Shown: piece after piece, positions 55,844-64,000 of the stretch
How positions within the stretch are numbered: the first letter of the stretch is position 1
How the letters are laid out: every line of letters starts with the position of its first letter
Assembly: GCA_007695305.1 (NCBI GenBank)
Contig: REEA01000112.1
Span: 58,161 to 122,160, forward strand
Origin: Bacteroidia bacterium
GTDB lineage: Bacteria > Bacteroidota > Bacteroidia > Bacteroidales > UBA7960
Reading direction: 5' to 3'
DNA length: 64,000 nucleotides
Made by a program: the position numbers and the translations under genes
The notes under the pieces: generated by a model
The model's database searches: none
What the model saw: only the letters and a program-made list of their open reading frames with translations
Told to the model about the DNA's origin: nothing

Positions 55844-58177
55844 ATGAACAGACCAGTCACATATAATCGTAAAAAATCATTTTTGGTTGCACTCCTTGGT
55901 GTGATTTTAATGGCTACGCAGGGATGTACCGGTTTGCGGAAGCTGCCGGAAGACGAGATGCTGCTAAAAGAGCACCGCCTTCACATCACCAAAGAAGAAA
56001 CATTTAAAGATGACAGAAACGTAGAGCGTGAGCTAAACCGAGTATTGCGGCCTGTTCCCAACAGCACATTATTGAAATCACGACCCCGGATGTGGATGTA
56101 CCAGGTTTCCGGTGAGCCCACCGGCAGAGGTGTCCGGCACTGGATGAGAAACCGTTTGGGTGAGGAACCGGTGTTATTTGATGATGCATATATTGACAGG
56201 AATCTCAGGTTGTTAAACAACAGGCTTTTCAACCTGGGCTATTTTGACCCCATGGTGAACCATACCCTTGACAGCACAAGAAGGACGGTGGCCATTGATT
56301 ATCATATCCACATCAATAAACCATACCGGATACGTGCTTTATATCCCATTGACAGCGATATTCCCCTGGCCCGGGCCATCAACGAACAGTTGGCAGAAAG
56401 CATGATACGGCCGGGAGCACATTACAGCCTTGAGGACTTGCGTCGGGAAAGACGGCGTATTGATAAGGAATTGAAAAAGCAAGGCTATTTTTTCTTTCAT
56501 GCCGATCACTTTCTTTTCAGGGCTGATTCAGCAGCAGGAGATCGCCAGCTTGACCTGTATACGGTGCTCAGGCCCGATATTCCGTTGTCTGCGACAAAGA
56601 GGTACAGAGTCGGCAACACGACCATTCATGCTGACTATATGGCCGGAATGGCTGCTGACACAGGCAAATCAGATACTTTGTCGCTACCGGGAGGGATATA
56701 CTTCACCGATGCCCTGAATCAGTTTAACCCTTCCATCATCACCCGTGCCGTATTTTTTAAAAAAGACAGTCTGTATAATGTCACTGATCACGACCGTACA
56801 CTGAATCACCTTATGAGTCTTGGAACGTTCCGGTTTGTGAACATACGTTTTTCGGAGCGCCCCGGAGATGACCCCCTGGAGGGTATCCTGGATGTGCGTG
56901 TGTTGCTTACCCCCATTGAACGAAGGTCAACATCGGTTGAAGTGCGCGGCATAACCAAATCCAATAACTTTGCCGGTCCGGGTTTCAACACAACCCTTAC
57001 AAACCACAACCTGTTCAGAGGTGCAGAGTCTTTCATTTTTGGATTAAATGGTGGTTATGAAACATTGATCGGGCGTCAGCGAACCGCGAGCTCCCGCGAG
57101 CTGGGGCTCGATGCAACACTTTCTTTTCCCCGCTTTTTGTTGCCTGCCGGATGGAAAACAAGTCCACAGGTGCTGGCACCCAAAACAAACATTGCCGTTG
57201 GGGTTAATTTCATGCGGCGCACGGATGCTTTCAGTCTCACCTCCATGAAGACACAATATGGATATACCTGGAATGCTGATCCGGCAACACAATTCCGGAT
57301 ATATCCGGTTGTATTCAACCTGTTTGTTTTGGGTAATTTGGATAAGGATATGGATGGCATCCTGGTTGGTGGTACGCTGCTCAGGCGCGGCTTGTTTGAA
57401 CAGTTTGTTGTCGGCGGTCAATACACCTATGTGTACAATTCCCGCTTGAAGGAACCGCGTCAAAACGACTGGTTTCTGCTACTCCATCTCGACCTGTCGG
57501 GCAACCTGGCTTATTTAATGATGAAGCATTTGATTGGGGTCACACCTGATGAGAACGGCGGATACGGTGTGTTTCGCCAGAGTTTTGCCCAGTATGCGCG
57601 CAAAGATATAGACCTTCGTTATTATCGGCAGATTGGGAATGGCCATCGTTTGGCCACACGGTTTTTTATCGGTGCCGGATTGCCATACGGTAATTCGGAT
57701 ATGATGCCCTATGTAAAGCAATATGTGACCGGAGGTTCTACAAGTATCCGTGCATTTCATCCGAGGTCTCTCGGCCCCGGCACATACATGCCGCCTGAGG
57801 AAGAGGCAGGCACTTATAACATTTATCAGACCGGTGAGTTTAAGCTTGAGGCCAACGTTGAATACCGTTTTGATATCACCTCAGTGTTCAAGGGAGCCCT
57901 GTTTGCAGATGCGGGAAATATCTGGCGCTGGCGCGAAGATGAGGAGGTGCCCGGTGGAAAGTTTTCGTCCGACACTTTTTATGAGCAGATTGCCCTTGGT
58001 GTGGGGACAGGTTTACGCATTGATGCTTCCTTTTTTATTTTGCGGTTTGACTTTGCCTTCCCACTGGTGAATCCCGGCATTGAAAGCCCGGGTTTCTTTG
58101 ATCCGGTTCGCCTGATGGACCGCAACTGGCGGCGCGACAATCTGGTATTCAACCTCGCTATTGGGTATCCTTTCTAA
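55844..58177 (+). CDS. tamL: TamL: lipoprotein Omp85-family outer-membrane protein
   Basis: A 777-residue protein from the ATG at 55844. The N terminus is a lipoprotein signal (ALLGVILMATQGC, Cys28), which distinguishes the Bacteroidetes TamL from the non-lipidated TamA. POTRA-like domains follow (about 45-380), with segments such as RLLNNRLFNLGYFDP and RIDKELKKQGYFFF. The C-terminal 16-strand barrel of the Omp85 family covers about 400-777 and includes VTGGSTSIRAFHPRSLGPG, the lid-loop motif, and ends in FNLAIGYPF with the terminal aromatic. It is directly downstream of tamB. TamL is proposed to insert or stabilise outer-membrane proteins with TamB. Confidence 0.93.
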   Translation: MNRPVTYNRKKSFLVALLGVILMATQGCTGLRKLPEDEMLLKEHRLHITKEETFKDDRNVERELNRVLRPVPNSTLLKSRPRMWMYQVSGEPTGRGVRHWMRNRLGEEPVLFDDAYIDRNLRLLNNRLFNLGYFDPMVNHTLDSTRRTVAIDYHIHINKPYRIRALYPIDSDIPLARAINEQLAESMIRPGAHYSLEDLRRERRRIDKELKKQGYFFFHADHFLFRADSAAGDRQLDLYTVLRPDIPLSATKRYRVGNTTIHADYMAGMAADTGKSDTLSLPGGIYFTDALNQFNPSIITRAVFFKKDSLYNVTDHDRTLNHLMSLGTFRFVNIRFSERPGDDPLEGILDVRVLLTPIERRSTSVEVRGITKSNNFAGPGFNTTLTNHNLFRGAESFIFGLNGGYETLIGRQRTASSRELGLDATLSFPRFLLPAGWKTSPQVLAPKTNIAVGVNFMRRTDAFSLTSMKTQYGYTWNADPATQFRIYPVVFNLFVLGNLDKDMDGILVGGTLLRRGLFEQFVVGGQYTYVYNSRLKEPRQNDWFLLLHLDLSGNLAYLMMKHLIGVTPDENGGYGVFRQSFAQYARKDIDLRYYRQIGNGHRLATRFFIGAGLPYGNSDMMPYVKQYVTGGSTSIRAFHPRSLGPGTYMPPEEEAGTYNIYQTGEFKLEANVEYRFDITSVFKGALFADAGNIWRWREDEEVPGGKFSSDTFYEQIALGVGTGLRIDASFFILRFDFAFPLVNPGIESPGFFDPVRLMDRNWRRDNLVFNLAIGYPF

Positions 58178-58212
58178 AAAAAGGATGGTGATACACTGTG
58201 GCACCACCATCC
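58176..58212 (-). terminator. Intrinsic terminator behind the tricorn-like protease gene
   Basis: GGATGGTG (58183-58190) pairs with CACCATCC (58205-58212). On the minus strand it is followed by seven T, so it serves the protease gene ending at 58243. The same hairpin may also help end tamL transcripts, whose stop overlaps its left edge. Confidence 0.8.
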
Positions 58213-58242
58213 CTCATGAGTGTTTTTTTTAAGAAATTTCCT

Positions 58243-61200
58243 CTACCTGATTTCCACTTCTATCCATCCGGAGCGGTCAGGTGGTTCGGGTACCGGCCAG
58301 GGTTTAGGCGGATTTTCTTCCAGCTCCCTGAGCAGGATCTCCACAGCTTTTTCCAGAGAGGGATCCTCACCGCGGGCAATTTTATGGGGTTCGTCCACCA
58401 CTTCAATGTCCGGGTAAACACCGATGCCTTCGATGATCCATTCACCTTTCTCATTATAGATACCAAAGCGAGGTACTCCGATGTATCCGCCGTCTTTGAG
58501 GCGTGCGTTGCCTGTCATACCTACCAGCCCACCCCATGTACGTGTACCAATGATGGTACCCAGTCCTTTCTGACGGAAAAAATAGGGAAAGGCATCCCCG
58601 CCGGAAGAGCTGAACTGGTTGATGAGCATTGCCTTGGGTCCGTCATGGGCAACGCCCGGAGTGCGCATGGGATAATCCAGACCTGCACGATACCACTTGG
58701 CGTGGGTTTCACGGGCCAGAATCTCCACCATACGGTCAGGAATAAAACCACCGCCGTTGAATCTTTCATCAATGATCAATGCATCCTTGTGATGATAGGC
58801 GTACATTCCCTTGAATAATTCCCTGTTTCCGTCGAACGAGGTGTTGGGCACATAAATGTAACCGATGCGGCCGCCTGAAAGCTCCTCAACCATCGCACGG
58901 TTGGTTTCGACCCAATCGAGGTGGCGGAGCGCTACCTCACTGGAGATGGGCCTGATGGTATAGCTGCGTGCTCCCCTGCCATCGGGACGGCTGTTTACCG
59001 TTATCTCGGTGGATTTGCCTACGCGCCCCTCAAGAAATTTGTAAGGGTTGACAGATGTTGTGACATCGTTACCGTCAATACTGATAAGGTAATCCCCTTC
59101 GCGCACGTCAATGCCCTGCTTGGTAAGCGGAGAACGCAGATCATTATTCCAGTTCTCTCCCCGATAGATCTTGGCGATCCGGTACCTGCCGTTTCGGTGA
59201 TCTGCTTCAAGGTCTGCACCCAGTAAGCCCGTTTCGATACGCTCAACGGTTTCAAAATCACCATAGTCCACATAAGCGTGACCCGTATTGGTTTCGGCAA
59301 TGATCTCACCGAACATATAATCCAGGTCGAAGCGATGATTGAGGTATGGCAGCAATGGAGAATACCTTTCATAGAATCCTTCCCAGTCAATTTCATGAAG
59401 GTTCTCCACATAGAAAAAGTCCCGGTAAATGCGCCATCCGTCCAAAAAGATCTGTTCCCATTCTTTCAGCGGTTCAATACGCATATTCATATCACTGAGG
59501 TCGAGCAGTCCTTCACCGGCGGTGCGTCCCGGAGAAAGGCTTTCCACCCCGTAGTCACCCCGGTACTGATACAGGAACTTGCTTTCGTTTGCGCTTAAGA
59601 TAGCGGCGCTGATCCCATCCATGATCGACTGGTCATTTTGGTCGCTGAGAATATAGCGACGCATGCCTCTGCCGGTGAAATATACCAGACCGTCTTTCAC
59701 TGGTTGTAAGCCCCAATAGCTGCCGGCCGATAGCGGAAATGCAACAGTTCGCTGGTCCACACCATCGAAATCAATCAGCACGTGGATATCGTCGTTGCCA
59801 TTGTTACCTGATTTGTCATCATTGCCGCTGGGTTCAACAGTTTCGGTGGGCTCAAAAAGTCTGGGACTGTCATTTGTCAGATGGAGTGCATATATCCTGG
59901 TGGCCTGGTTGTAGAGATAGTTGAACTCAAAACTGGAGAAGGCCAGGTTAAAATCACGGTTCGAGGTAAAGAAGATGTATTCACCGCATTTACTGAATAC
60001 CGGGTTGCTTTCGCTGTAAGTGTTTCCTGTCAGCTGACGTGCTTCGCCGGTTTCGATATTATAGACCCAAACAGCTCCCAGTCCGTTGCGGCTGCTTTTT
60101 GCATAGGTTATCCATCGGTTGTCGGGTGAGAAATGGTAGTGCCTGATCTCTTCTGCTGTGGGACGGTCGATGATTCTATGGTCGCCGTTGTCGACGTCCA
60201 GCAACCAAAGATGCATGCTGCGGTCGAAATAGACCAGGTAACGGCTATCGTGCGACCAGGCGGGCTGATATTTCCACCCCTGCGATTCAAATGTCATTTG
60301 CCTTGGTTCTGCATGAGCATTGTTCTCCAGCAGATACAATTCATATTCACCGGTGCTGTCATCATAATATGCGATCCAACGTCCGTCGGGCGACCATTGG
60401 GGGTAAACCGCTCTCACACCCTGCTGTCTCGTGAGGTTGTGGGTGGTGCCTTCGCCGGCAGGAACAGAGAATATGTCGCCGCGGGCATCGAAAAGAACCC
60501 TGTTACCGGTTGGTGATATGGCCATGCTGTGGATATTGTCCTTCACATTTTTCCGATAGGGAAGAGTATTGGAGAAATCATACTGAATATTAACCTGCAC
60601 GCGCTCCACCTCTTCAGTAACCAGGTCGAGATGGTAAATGTAACCACCACTTTCATACACCAGGCGGTTGCCGGTACCACTTGGCCACATCACATCAAAA
60701 TCATCATGGAAGGTGATCTGTTTTACATCCTCTGTATTGACATCATAGCTGTAGATGTTCAGCCATTTGTCGCGGTCGGAAGCGAAATAGATCTTGTCGC
60801 CATACCAGTGAGGGATATGGTCGGTGCCTTTAAAGTCCGTGATTTCGCGGGAAGTATTTTCCTGCAGATCGTATATCCACAAGTTGGAAGCGCGACCTCC
60901 CTTATAGCGTTTCCAGGTGCGAAACTCCCGGTCCACATAGGCAAAAACCATTTTGTTGCCATCGGGCGAGAGTACGCCAAATCCTCCGTGGGGTATGGGC
61001 AGGGGTTCTTCCAGCCCCCCTTCAATGTCAACCAGGAAATATTTTCCCATGCGGTCACCATAAGGTGTCCGGTTGGCGCGGAACAGCACTTTCCTGCTGT
61101 CCGGGGTCCAGCCAAGCACCACATGGTCAAATCCACCCCTTGGCGGCATGGGACCCACATCGTTATACCAGGTAAGCTGTTTCGGCGTGCCACCCTGTGA

Positions 61201-61488
61201 GGGCATGACGTAAACCTGCCGTGTGCCGCTATACTCGGCAGAAAAAGCGATCCACTGACCGTCGGGTGAAAGTTTGGGAAACAACTCCAACCCTTTGTGT
61301 GAAGTGAGCTGACGTGCGTCACCACCTGCGGCATCAACCGTCCAGATGTTACCAGCATACACGAACACAATCTGTTCGCCGCTGATGTCGGGAAAACGCA
61401 ATAACCGCATGTCTTCAGTTGCATTCAAGCCGTTGAAAAACAACAAAATACACAGCGAAGCAAAAATTTTCAATAAAGAATTACGCAT
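58243..61488 (-). CDS. Exported tricorn-like S41 serine protease
   Basis: A 1081-residue protein with a signal peptide (about 1-23). Two beta-propeller-like halves fill residues about 25-650, with repeated WSPDGRWIAYYDD-type blades (ELFPKLSPDGQWIAFSA, PQWSPDGRWIAYYDD). A PDZ domain follows (KQGIDVREGDYLISIDGNDV), then the S41 catalytic core, with the nucleophile serine near residue 962 in NQFSSSGGDAF. This is the order of archaeal tricorn protease. Unlike the cytoplasmic archaeal enzyme it carries a signal peptide, so it acts on peptides outside the cytoplasm. Divergent from the BatA-domain gene. Confidence 0.92.
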   Translation of the reverse strand: MRNSLLKIFASLCILLFFNGLNATEDMRLLRFPDISGEQIVFVYAGNIWTVDAAGGDARQLTSHKGLELFPKLSPDGQWIAFSAEYSGTRQVYVMPSQGGTPKQLTWYNDVGPMPPRGGFDHVVLGWTPDSRKVLFRANRTPYGDRMGKYFLVDIEGGLEEPLPIPHGGFGVLSPDGNKMVFAYVDREFRTWKRYKGGRASNLWIYDLQENTSREITDFKGTDHIPHWYGDKIYFASDRDKWLNIYSYDVNTEDVKQITFHDDFDVMWPSGTGNRLVYESGGYIYHLDLVTEEVERVQVNIQYDFSNTLPYRKNVKDNIHSMAISPTGNRVLFDARGDIFSVPAGEGTTHNLTRQQGVRAVYPQWSPDGRWIAYYDDSTGEYELYLLENNAHAEPRQMTFESQGWKYQPAWSHDSRYLVYFDRSMHLWLLDVDNGDHRIIDRPTAEEIRHYHFSPDNRWITYAKSSRNGLGAVWVYNIETGEARQLTGNTYSESNPVFSKCGEYIFFTSNRDFNLAFSSFEFNYLYNQATRIYALHLTNDSPRLFEPTETVEPSGNDDKSGNNGNDDIHVLIDFDGVDQRTVAFPLSAGSYWGLQPVKDGLVYFTGRGMRRYILSDQNDQSIMDGISAAILSANESKFLYQYRGDYGVESLSPGRTAGEGLLDLSDMNMRIEPLKEWEQIFLDGWRIYRDFFYVENLHEIDWEGFYERYSPLLPYLNHRFDLDYMFGEIIAETNTGHAYVDYGDFETVERIETGLLGADLEADHRNGRYRIAKIYRGENWNNDLRSPLTKQGIDVREGDYLISIDGNDVTTSVNPYKFLEGRVGKSTEITVNSRPDGRGARSYTIRPISSEVALRHLDWVETNRAMVEELSGGRIGYIYVPNTSFDGNRELFKGMYAYHHKDALIIDERFNGGGFIPDRMVEILARETHAKWYRAGLDYPMRTPGVAHDGPKAMLINQFSSSGGDAFPYFFRQKGLGTIIGTRTWGGLVGMTGNARLKDGGYIGVPRFGIYNEKGEWIIEGIGVYPDIEVVDEPHKIARGEDPSLEKAVEILLRELEENPPKPWPVPEPPDRSGWIEVEIR

Positions 61489-61656
61489 AAGAATGAAAAT
61501 TTATGTGAATAAAAATGATCATTGAAAAAAGGTGAATTGTATGAAAAAGTGGTGAAAAATACGCTTTTTTTTGCAATCAGGAAAGAGAAAGATACAGCTG
61601 GTATGAAAGATTCCGTTTACTGTGATCGTATCATGGCACGAACGGAGAAATAAATG

Positions 61657-61664
61657 TAACTTTG
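61657..61664 (+). promoter_or_regulatory. -7 promoter element of the BatA-domain gene
   Basis: TAACTTTG, an exact TAnnTTTG match, 56 bp before the ATG at 61721. Confidence 0.5.
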
Positions 61665-61720
61665 CGGGGTTATTCTATAAGAAGTTGTATTGATTCATTA
61701 CAGTTAGAGGAATTTTTATA

Positions 61721-63757
61721 ATGAGTTTTGTTTTTCCCGGATTTTTATTTGCCTTGTTTGCGGTCAGTATTCCTGTAATCATTCATCTGTTTCGATTCAG
61801 GCGGTTCAGAACGGTTTACTTTCCAAATATTGCCTTTTTGCAACAGTTGAGTGAAGCATCGGACAAGGAATCCCGATTAAAGCATTTGCTGGTTCTCCTG
61901 GCAAGGATACTGGTAATCACATTCCTGGTGATGGCTTTTGCGCGTCCTTATATCCCGTTTGGGGAAGAGGAGATCACCGGTGATGGGAACGCAGTGGGGG
62001 TGTATGTGGATAACTCATTCAGCATGAATGCTTTGTCTGCACAGGGTCGTTTGCTTGATCTGGCCAGGAACAGGGCATTGGAAATTGCCGCCATGTATGG
62101 CCCCGCTGATCGCTTTCTGCTGCTTACCAATGATTTTGAAGGCAGGCATCAGCGCTTTGTCAGTCGCGAAGAATTTATCGATATGGTTCAGGAAATCAGT
62201 GAGTCGGCCAGGGTACGTTCGATCGCTGATGTGATGCGCCGGAAATCGGAACTGTTTTCCGAAGAACCTGCCGGAAACAAGCGGGCATATTACATCAGTG
62301 ATTTTCAAAAAAGTACCACGGGCCTGAAAGACGCCATCATCGATACTGTGCCTTTCGCTTATTTTATACCCTTGCGGGCCTCTCAAACCGACAATGTTTT
62401 TGTTGATTCTGTATGGTTCGATTCGCCGGTAATCCTTGCCGGACAACCTGTTACAATGGGTATCCGCATCGTGAACGCGGGTGTTCAAAGTCTGGAGAAC
62501 CAACCGCTGAGGGTTTTTGTGGATGGTCAGCAGAGATCTGTGGTATCCTATTCCATTGGCCCGGAAGATCAGACGTTGGTTGAAGTAAGCTGGGCAGCAG
62601 GCATGCACGAATTGCAGCAAGGTCATGTGGAGATCACCGATTATCCCATTGACTTTGATGACAAGCTTTATTTTAGTTACAGGGTTACCACCGAGATTCC
62701 TGTTATGAGCCTCGACGGAAATGGCCAGAGTCCATATCTCCGCGCGCTTTATGGCGGTGATGAGTTGTTTGCCTTTCAAACCATGCCCTCATTTGCCATC
62801 GACTTTTCTGCATTCTCAGAGCACAGCCTCATGGTTATGAACCATTTTAACAGGGTGTCGGCGGGGCTGGCTTCAGCCCTCCGGTCATACGTGGAAGAAG
62901 GCGGAACATTGGCCATATTCCCGGGACAAGAAATAGACCGGGCTTCCTACAATGATTTTCTCATGAATATGGGTGTTGATACCTACGGCCGGCTCGACAC
63001 CACATCCATCCGTGTTAGTGTGCTCAACGAGATGCATGCTGTTTTTGAAGGTGTTTTTGAGCATTTGCCTGAAAATGTGGATTTACCCGGGGTTTCAAAA
63101 CATTATGCCATTTCCCGAACCATAGGTTCCATGGGAGAGAATATCCTTCAGTTGCAGAATGGACTGCCTTTCCTGGCTTCATACCCGGTTGGCAACGGCA
63201 GGGTCTTCCTGTCGGCAGTGCCACTTGATGAAACTTTCAGCAATTTTCCGCGACATTCACTCTTCGTACCCGTGATGGCGAATATCGCGCTGCAAAGTGG
63301 CTATATGCAGCCCCCTTACCATACCATCGGTGATGGGAAACCAGTTATCAGCCGGCGGCGGAGTGCGCAAACCGATCAGGTTTACAGGCTTAAAAGAGAT
63401 CAGTTTGAAGTGATCCCGGAGCAGCGGCGATCCGGTAACCAGGTGCAATTGTTTTTCCATGACCAGATCAGCCGGTCCCAAAACTATGCCCTTCTGCTGG
63501 GAGATGAACAAATAGGCGGATTGTCATTCAACTACGACCGGCGCGAATCTATCCTGGACGCATACACTGAACGGGAGCTGCAGAACCTTCTTGCGGATAT
63601 GCAGGTAACTTCTGTCCAGGTGGTGGATGCAGGCGATAAGCCCCTTGACCAGACATTGCATGAAATGGCAAAAGGTCGCCAGTTGTGGCGATTATTTGTG
63701 ATACTGGCATTGCTGTTTCTGCTTTTTGAAGTACTTATCCTTCGTTTTTGGAAATAA
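61721..63757 (+). CDS. BatA-domain membrane protein with von Willebrand A-like domain
   Basis: A 678-residue protein. It opens with the BatA N-terminal domain (FLFALFAVSIPVIIHLFRFR, then TVYFPNIAFLQQL), which carries two membrane helices (about 4-25 and 57-76). A von Willebrand A-like segment follows with the metal-site pattern D-N-S-F-S (VDNSFSMN, about residues 91-98). A middle region of unassigned beta domains (about 230-640) includes a possible class I amidotransferase-like fold, and a C-terminal membrane helix (about 656-675) ends the protein. Bat-type proteins are linked to aerotolerance, but this longer form is of unknown function. It precedes topoisomerase IV subunit A by 34 bp. Confidence 0.85.
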   Translation: MSFVFPGFLFALFAVSIPVIIHLFRFRRFRTVYFPNIAFLQQLSEASDKESRLKHLLVLLARILVITFLVMAFARPYIPFGEEEITGDGNAVGVYVDNSFSMNALSAQGRLLDLARNRALEIAAMYGPADRFLLLTNDFEGRHQRFVSREEFIDMVQEISESARVRSIADVMRRKSELFSEEPAGNKRAYYISDFQKSTTGLKDAIIDTVPFAYFIPLRASQTDNVFVDSVWFDSPVILAGQPVTMGIRIVNAGVQSLENQPLRVFVDGQQRSVVSYSIGPEDQTLVEVSWAAGMHELQQGHVEITDYPIDFDDKLYFSYRVTTEIPVMSLDGNGQSPYLRALYGGDELFAFQTMPSFAIDFSAFSEHSLMVMNHFNRVSAGLASALRSYVEEGGTLAIFPGQEIDRASYNDFLMNMGVDTYGRLDTTSIRVSVLNEMHAVFEGVFEHLPENVDLPGVSKHYAISRTIGSMGENILQLQNGLPFLASYPVGNGRVFLSAVPLDETFSNFPRHSLFVPVMANIALQSGYMQPPYHTIGDGKPVISRRRSAQTDQVYRLKRDQFEVIPEQRRSGNQVQLFFHDQISRSQNYALLLGDEQIGGLSFNYDRRESILDAYTERELQNLLADMQVTSVQVVDAGDKPLDQTLHEMAKGRQLWRLFVILALLFLLFEVLILRFWK

Positions 63758-63791
63758 TCATCCTCAAAGAAAAAAATGAGATTGGAACACC

Positions 63792-64000
63792 ATGATCAAT
63801 GAAGAGGAAATATATGATGATATGAACACAGGATCTGATGAAGATGATGGTTCTGTGAATGAATCTGGTAAGCCGGAAGAACAGCAGCCTTACAGTATGC
63901 TTCCTTTCGACAGGGGCGGCAGTGAAGGGAAGCCTGTTGCCAGGCTTTCGGGCATGTACCAGGACTGGTTCCTGGATTATGCCTCTTACGTTATTCTTGA
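63792..64000 (+). CDS. parC: DNA topoisomerase IV / gyrase subunit A, N-terminal fragment (runs off window)
   Basis: The first 69 codons are visible. An acidic, low-complexity leader (about residues 1-40, with EEEIYDD and SDEDDGS) precedes the family start GMYQDWFLDYASYVILE, which is typical of Bacteroidetes type II topoisomerase A subunits; gyrase A and ParC share this stretch. The acidic leader and the absence of gyrB nearby favour topoisomerase IV, but the distinction cannot be proved here. The catalytic tyrosine lies outside the window. The gene follows the BatA-domain gene by 34 bp and may be co-transcribed with it. Confidence 0.8.
   Translation, partial: MINEEEIYDDMNTGSDEDDGSVNESGKPEEQQPYSMLPFDRGGSEGKPVARLSGMYQDWFLDYASYVIL

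Noticed and set aside
60529..61200. 223-codon frame antisense to the tricorn-like protease gene
   Set aside because: A shadow of a clearly homologous gene with no start signal of its own.
62015..62779. 254-codon frame antisense to the BatA-domain gene
   Set aside because: It overlaps the VWA-like coding region and has no family features.

Overview
The window is chromosomal DNA from a member of the Bacteroidetes, most likely a Bacteroidales/Marinilabiliales-type anaerobe or near relative. The evidence is a TAnnTTTG -7 promoter motif upstream of many genes, two short RpoD-family sigma factors without region 1.1, the L33/DUF4295/FtsY/RimO cluster, a DUF5606 protein, a lipoprotein TamA homologue (TamL) next to TamB, a DUF5916 outer-membrane protein, a BatA-domain protein, and a secreted deiminase with a type IX secretion (T9SS) C-terminal sorting domain. 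Coding density is high and most genes are housekeeping or cell-envelope genes. I saw no prophage, CRISPR array, rRNA or complete insertion sequence. One 111-bp palindromic element looks like a miniature transposable element.

Layout. 1-9.2 kb: surface-glycan genes (initiating sugar transferase, Gfo/Idh oxidoreductase, asparagine-synthase-like amidotransferase, GT4 glycosyltransferase, Wzx-type flippase), interspersed with pcm, an OppC-type permease and a secreted thioredoxin-like protein. 9.2-12.4 kb: tRNA-His, rpmG, DUF4295, ftsY, rimO. 12.4-19.2 kb: minus-strand run dapF, GNAT, mltG, phosphohexomutase, M14 peptidase. 19.4-23.8 kb: HtrA protease, first sigma factor, 5'-nucleotidase. 23.8-29.2 kb: PDZ/aspartyl protease, pyrD, DUF5606 and a Porphyromonas-PPAD-like arginine deiminase. 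29.4-37.0 kb: pyrG, yidC, purB, MsbA-like ABC exporter and a PsiE-like protein on the minus strand. 37.3-43.4 kb: a small secreted protein, an MFS transporter, then rpsO, pnp, a second sigma factor and rpe. 43.6-49.5 kb: exported nitroreductase-like protein, DUF5916 protein, lipoprotein, serine hydrolase. 49.6-50.7 kb: the miniature element and a divergent BFD ferredoxin/ferritin pair. 50.8-58.2 kb: tamB and tamL. 58.2-64.0 kb: tricorn-like protease, BatA-domain protein, and the start of topoisomerase IV subunit A.

How the genes relate. The first 9 kb serves synthesis and export of a surface polysaccharide. tamB/tamL, yidC, mltG and dapF build the envelope. HtrA, the M14 peptidase, the tricorn-like protease, the PDZ/aspartyl protease and the serine hydrolase form a large extracytoplasmic hydrolase set. 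The BFD/ferritin pair is a self-contained iron store and release module. The most interesting items are the PPAD-like secreted deiminase with a complete catalytic set, the pair of equal-length RpoD paralogues, the miniature transposon with target duplication, and a class-2-like dihydroorotate dehydrogenase carrying a class-1-type cysteine.
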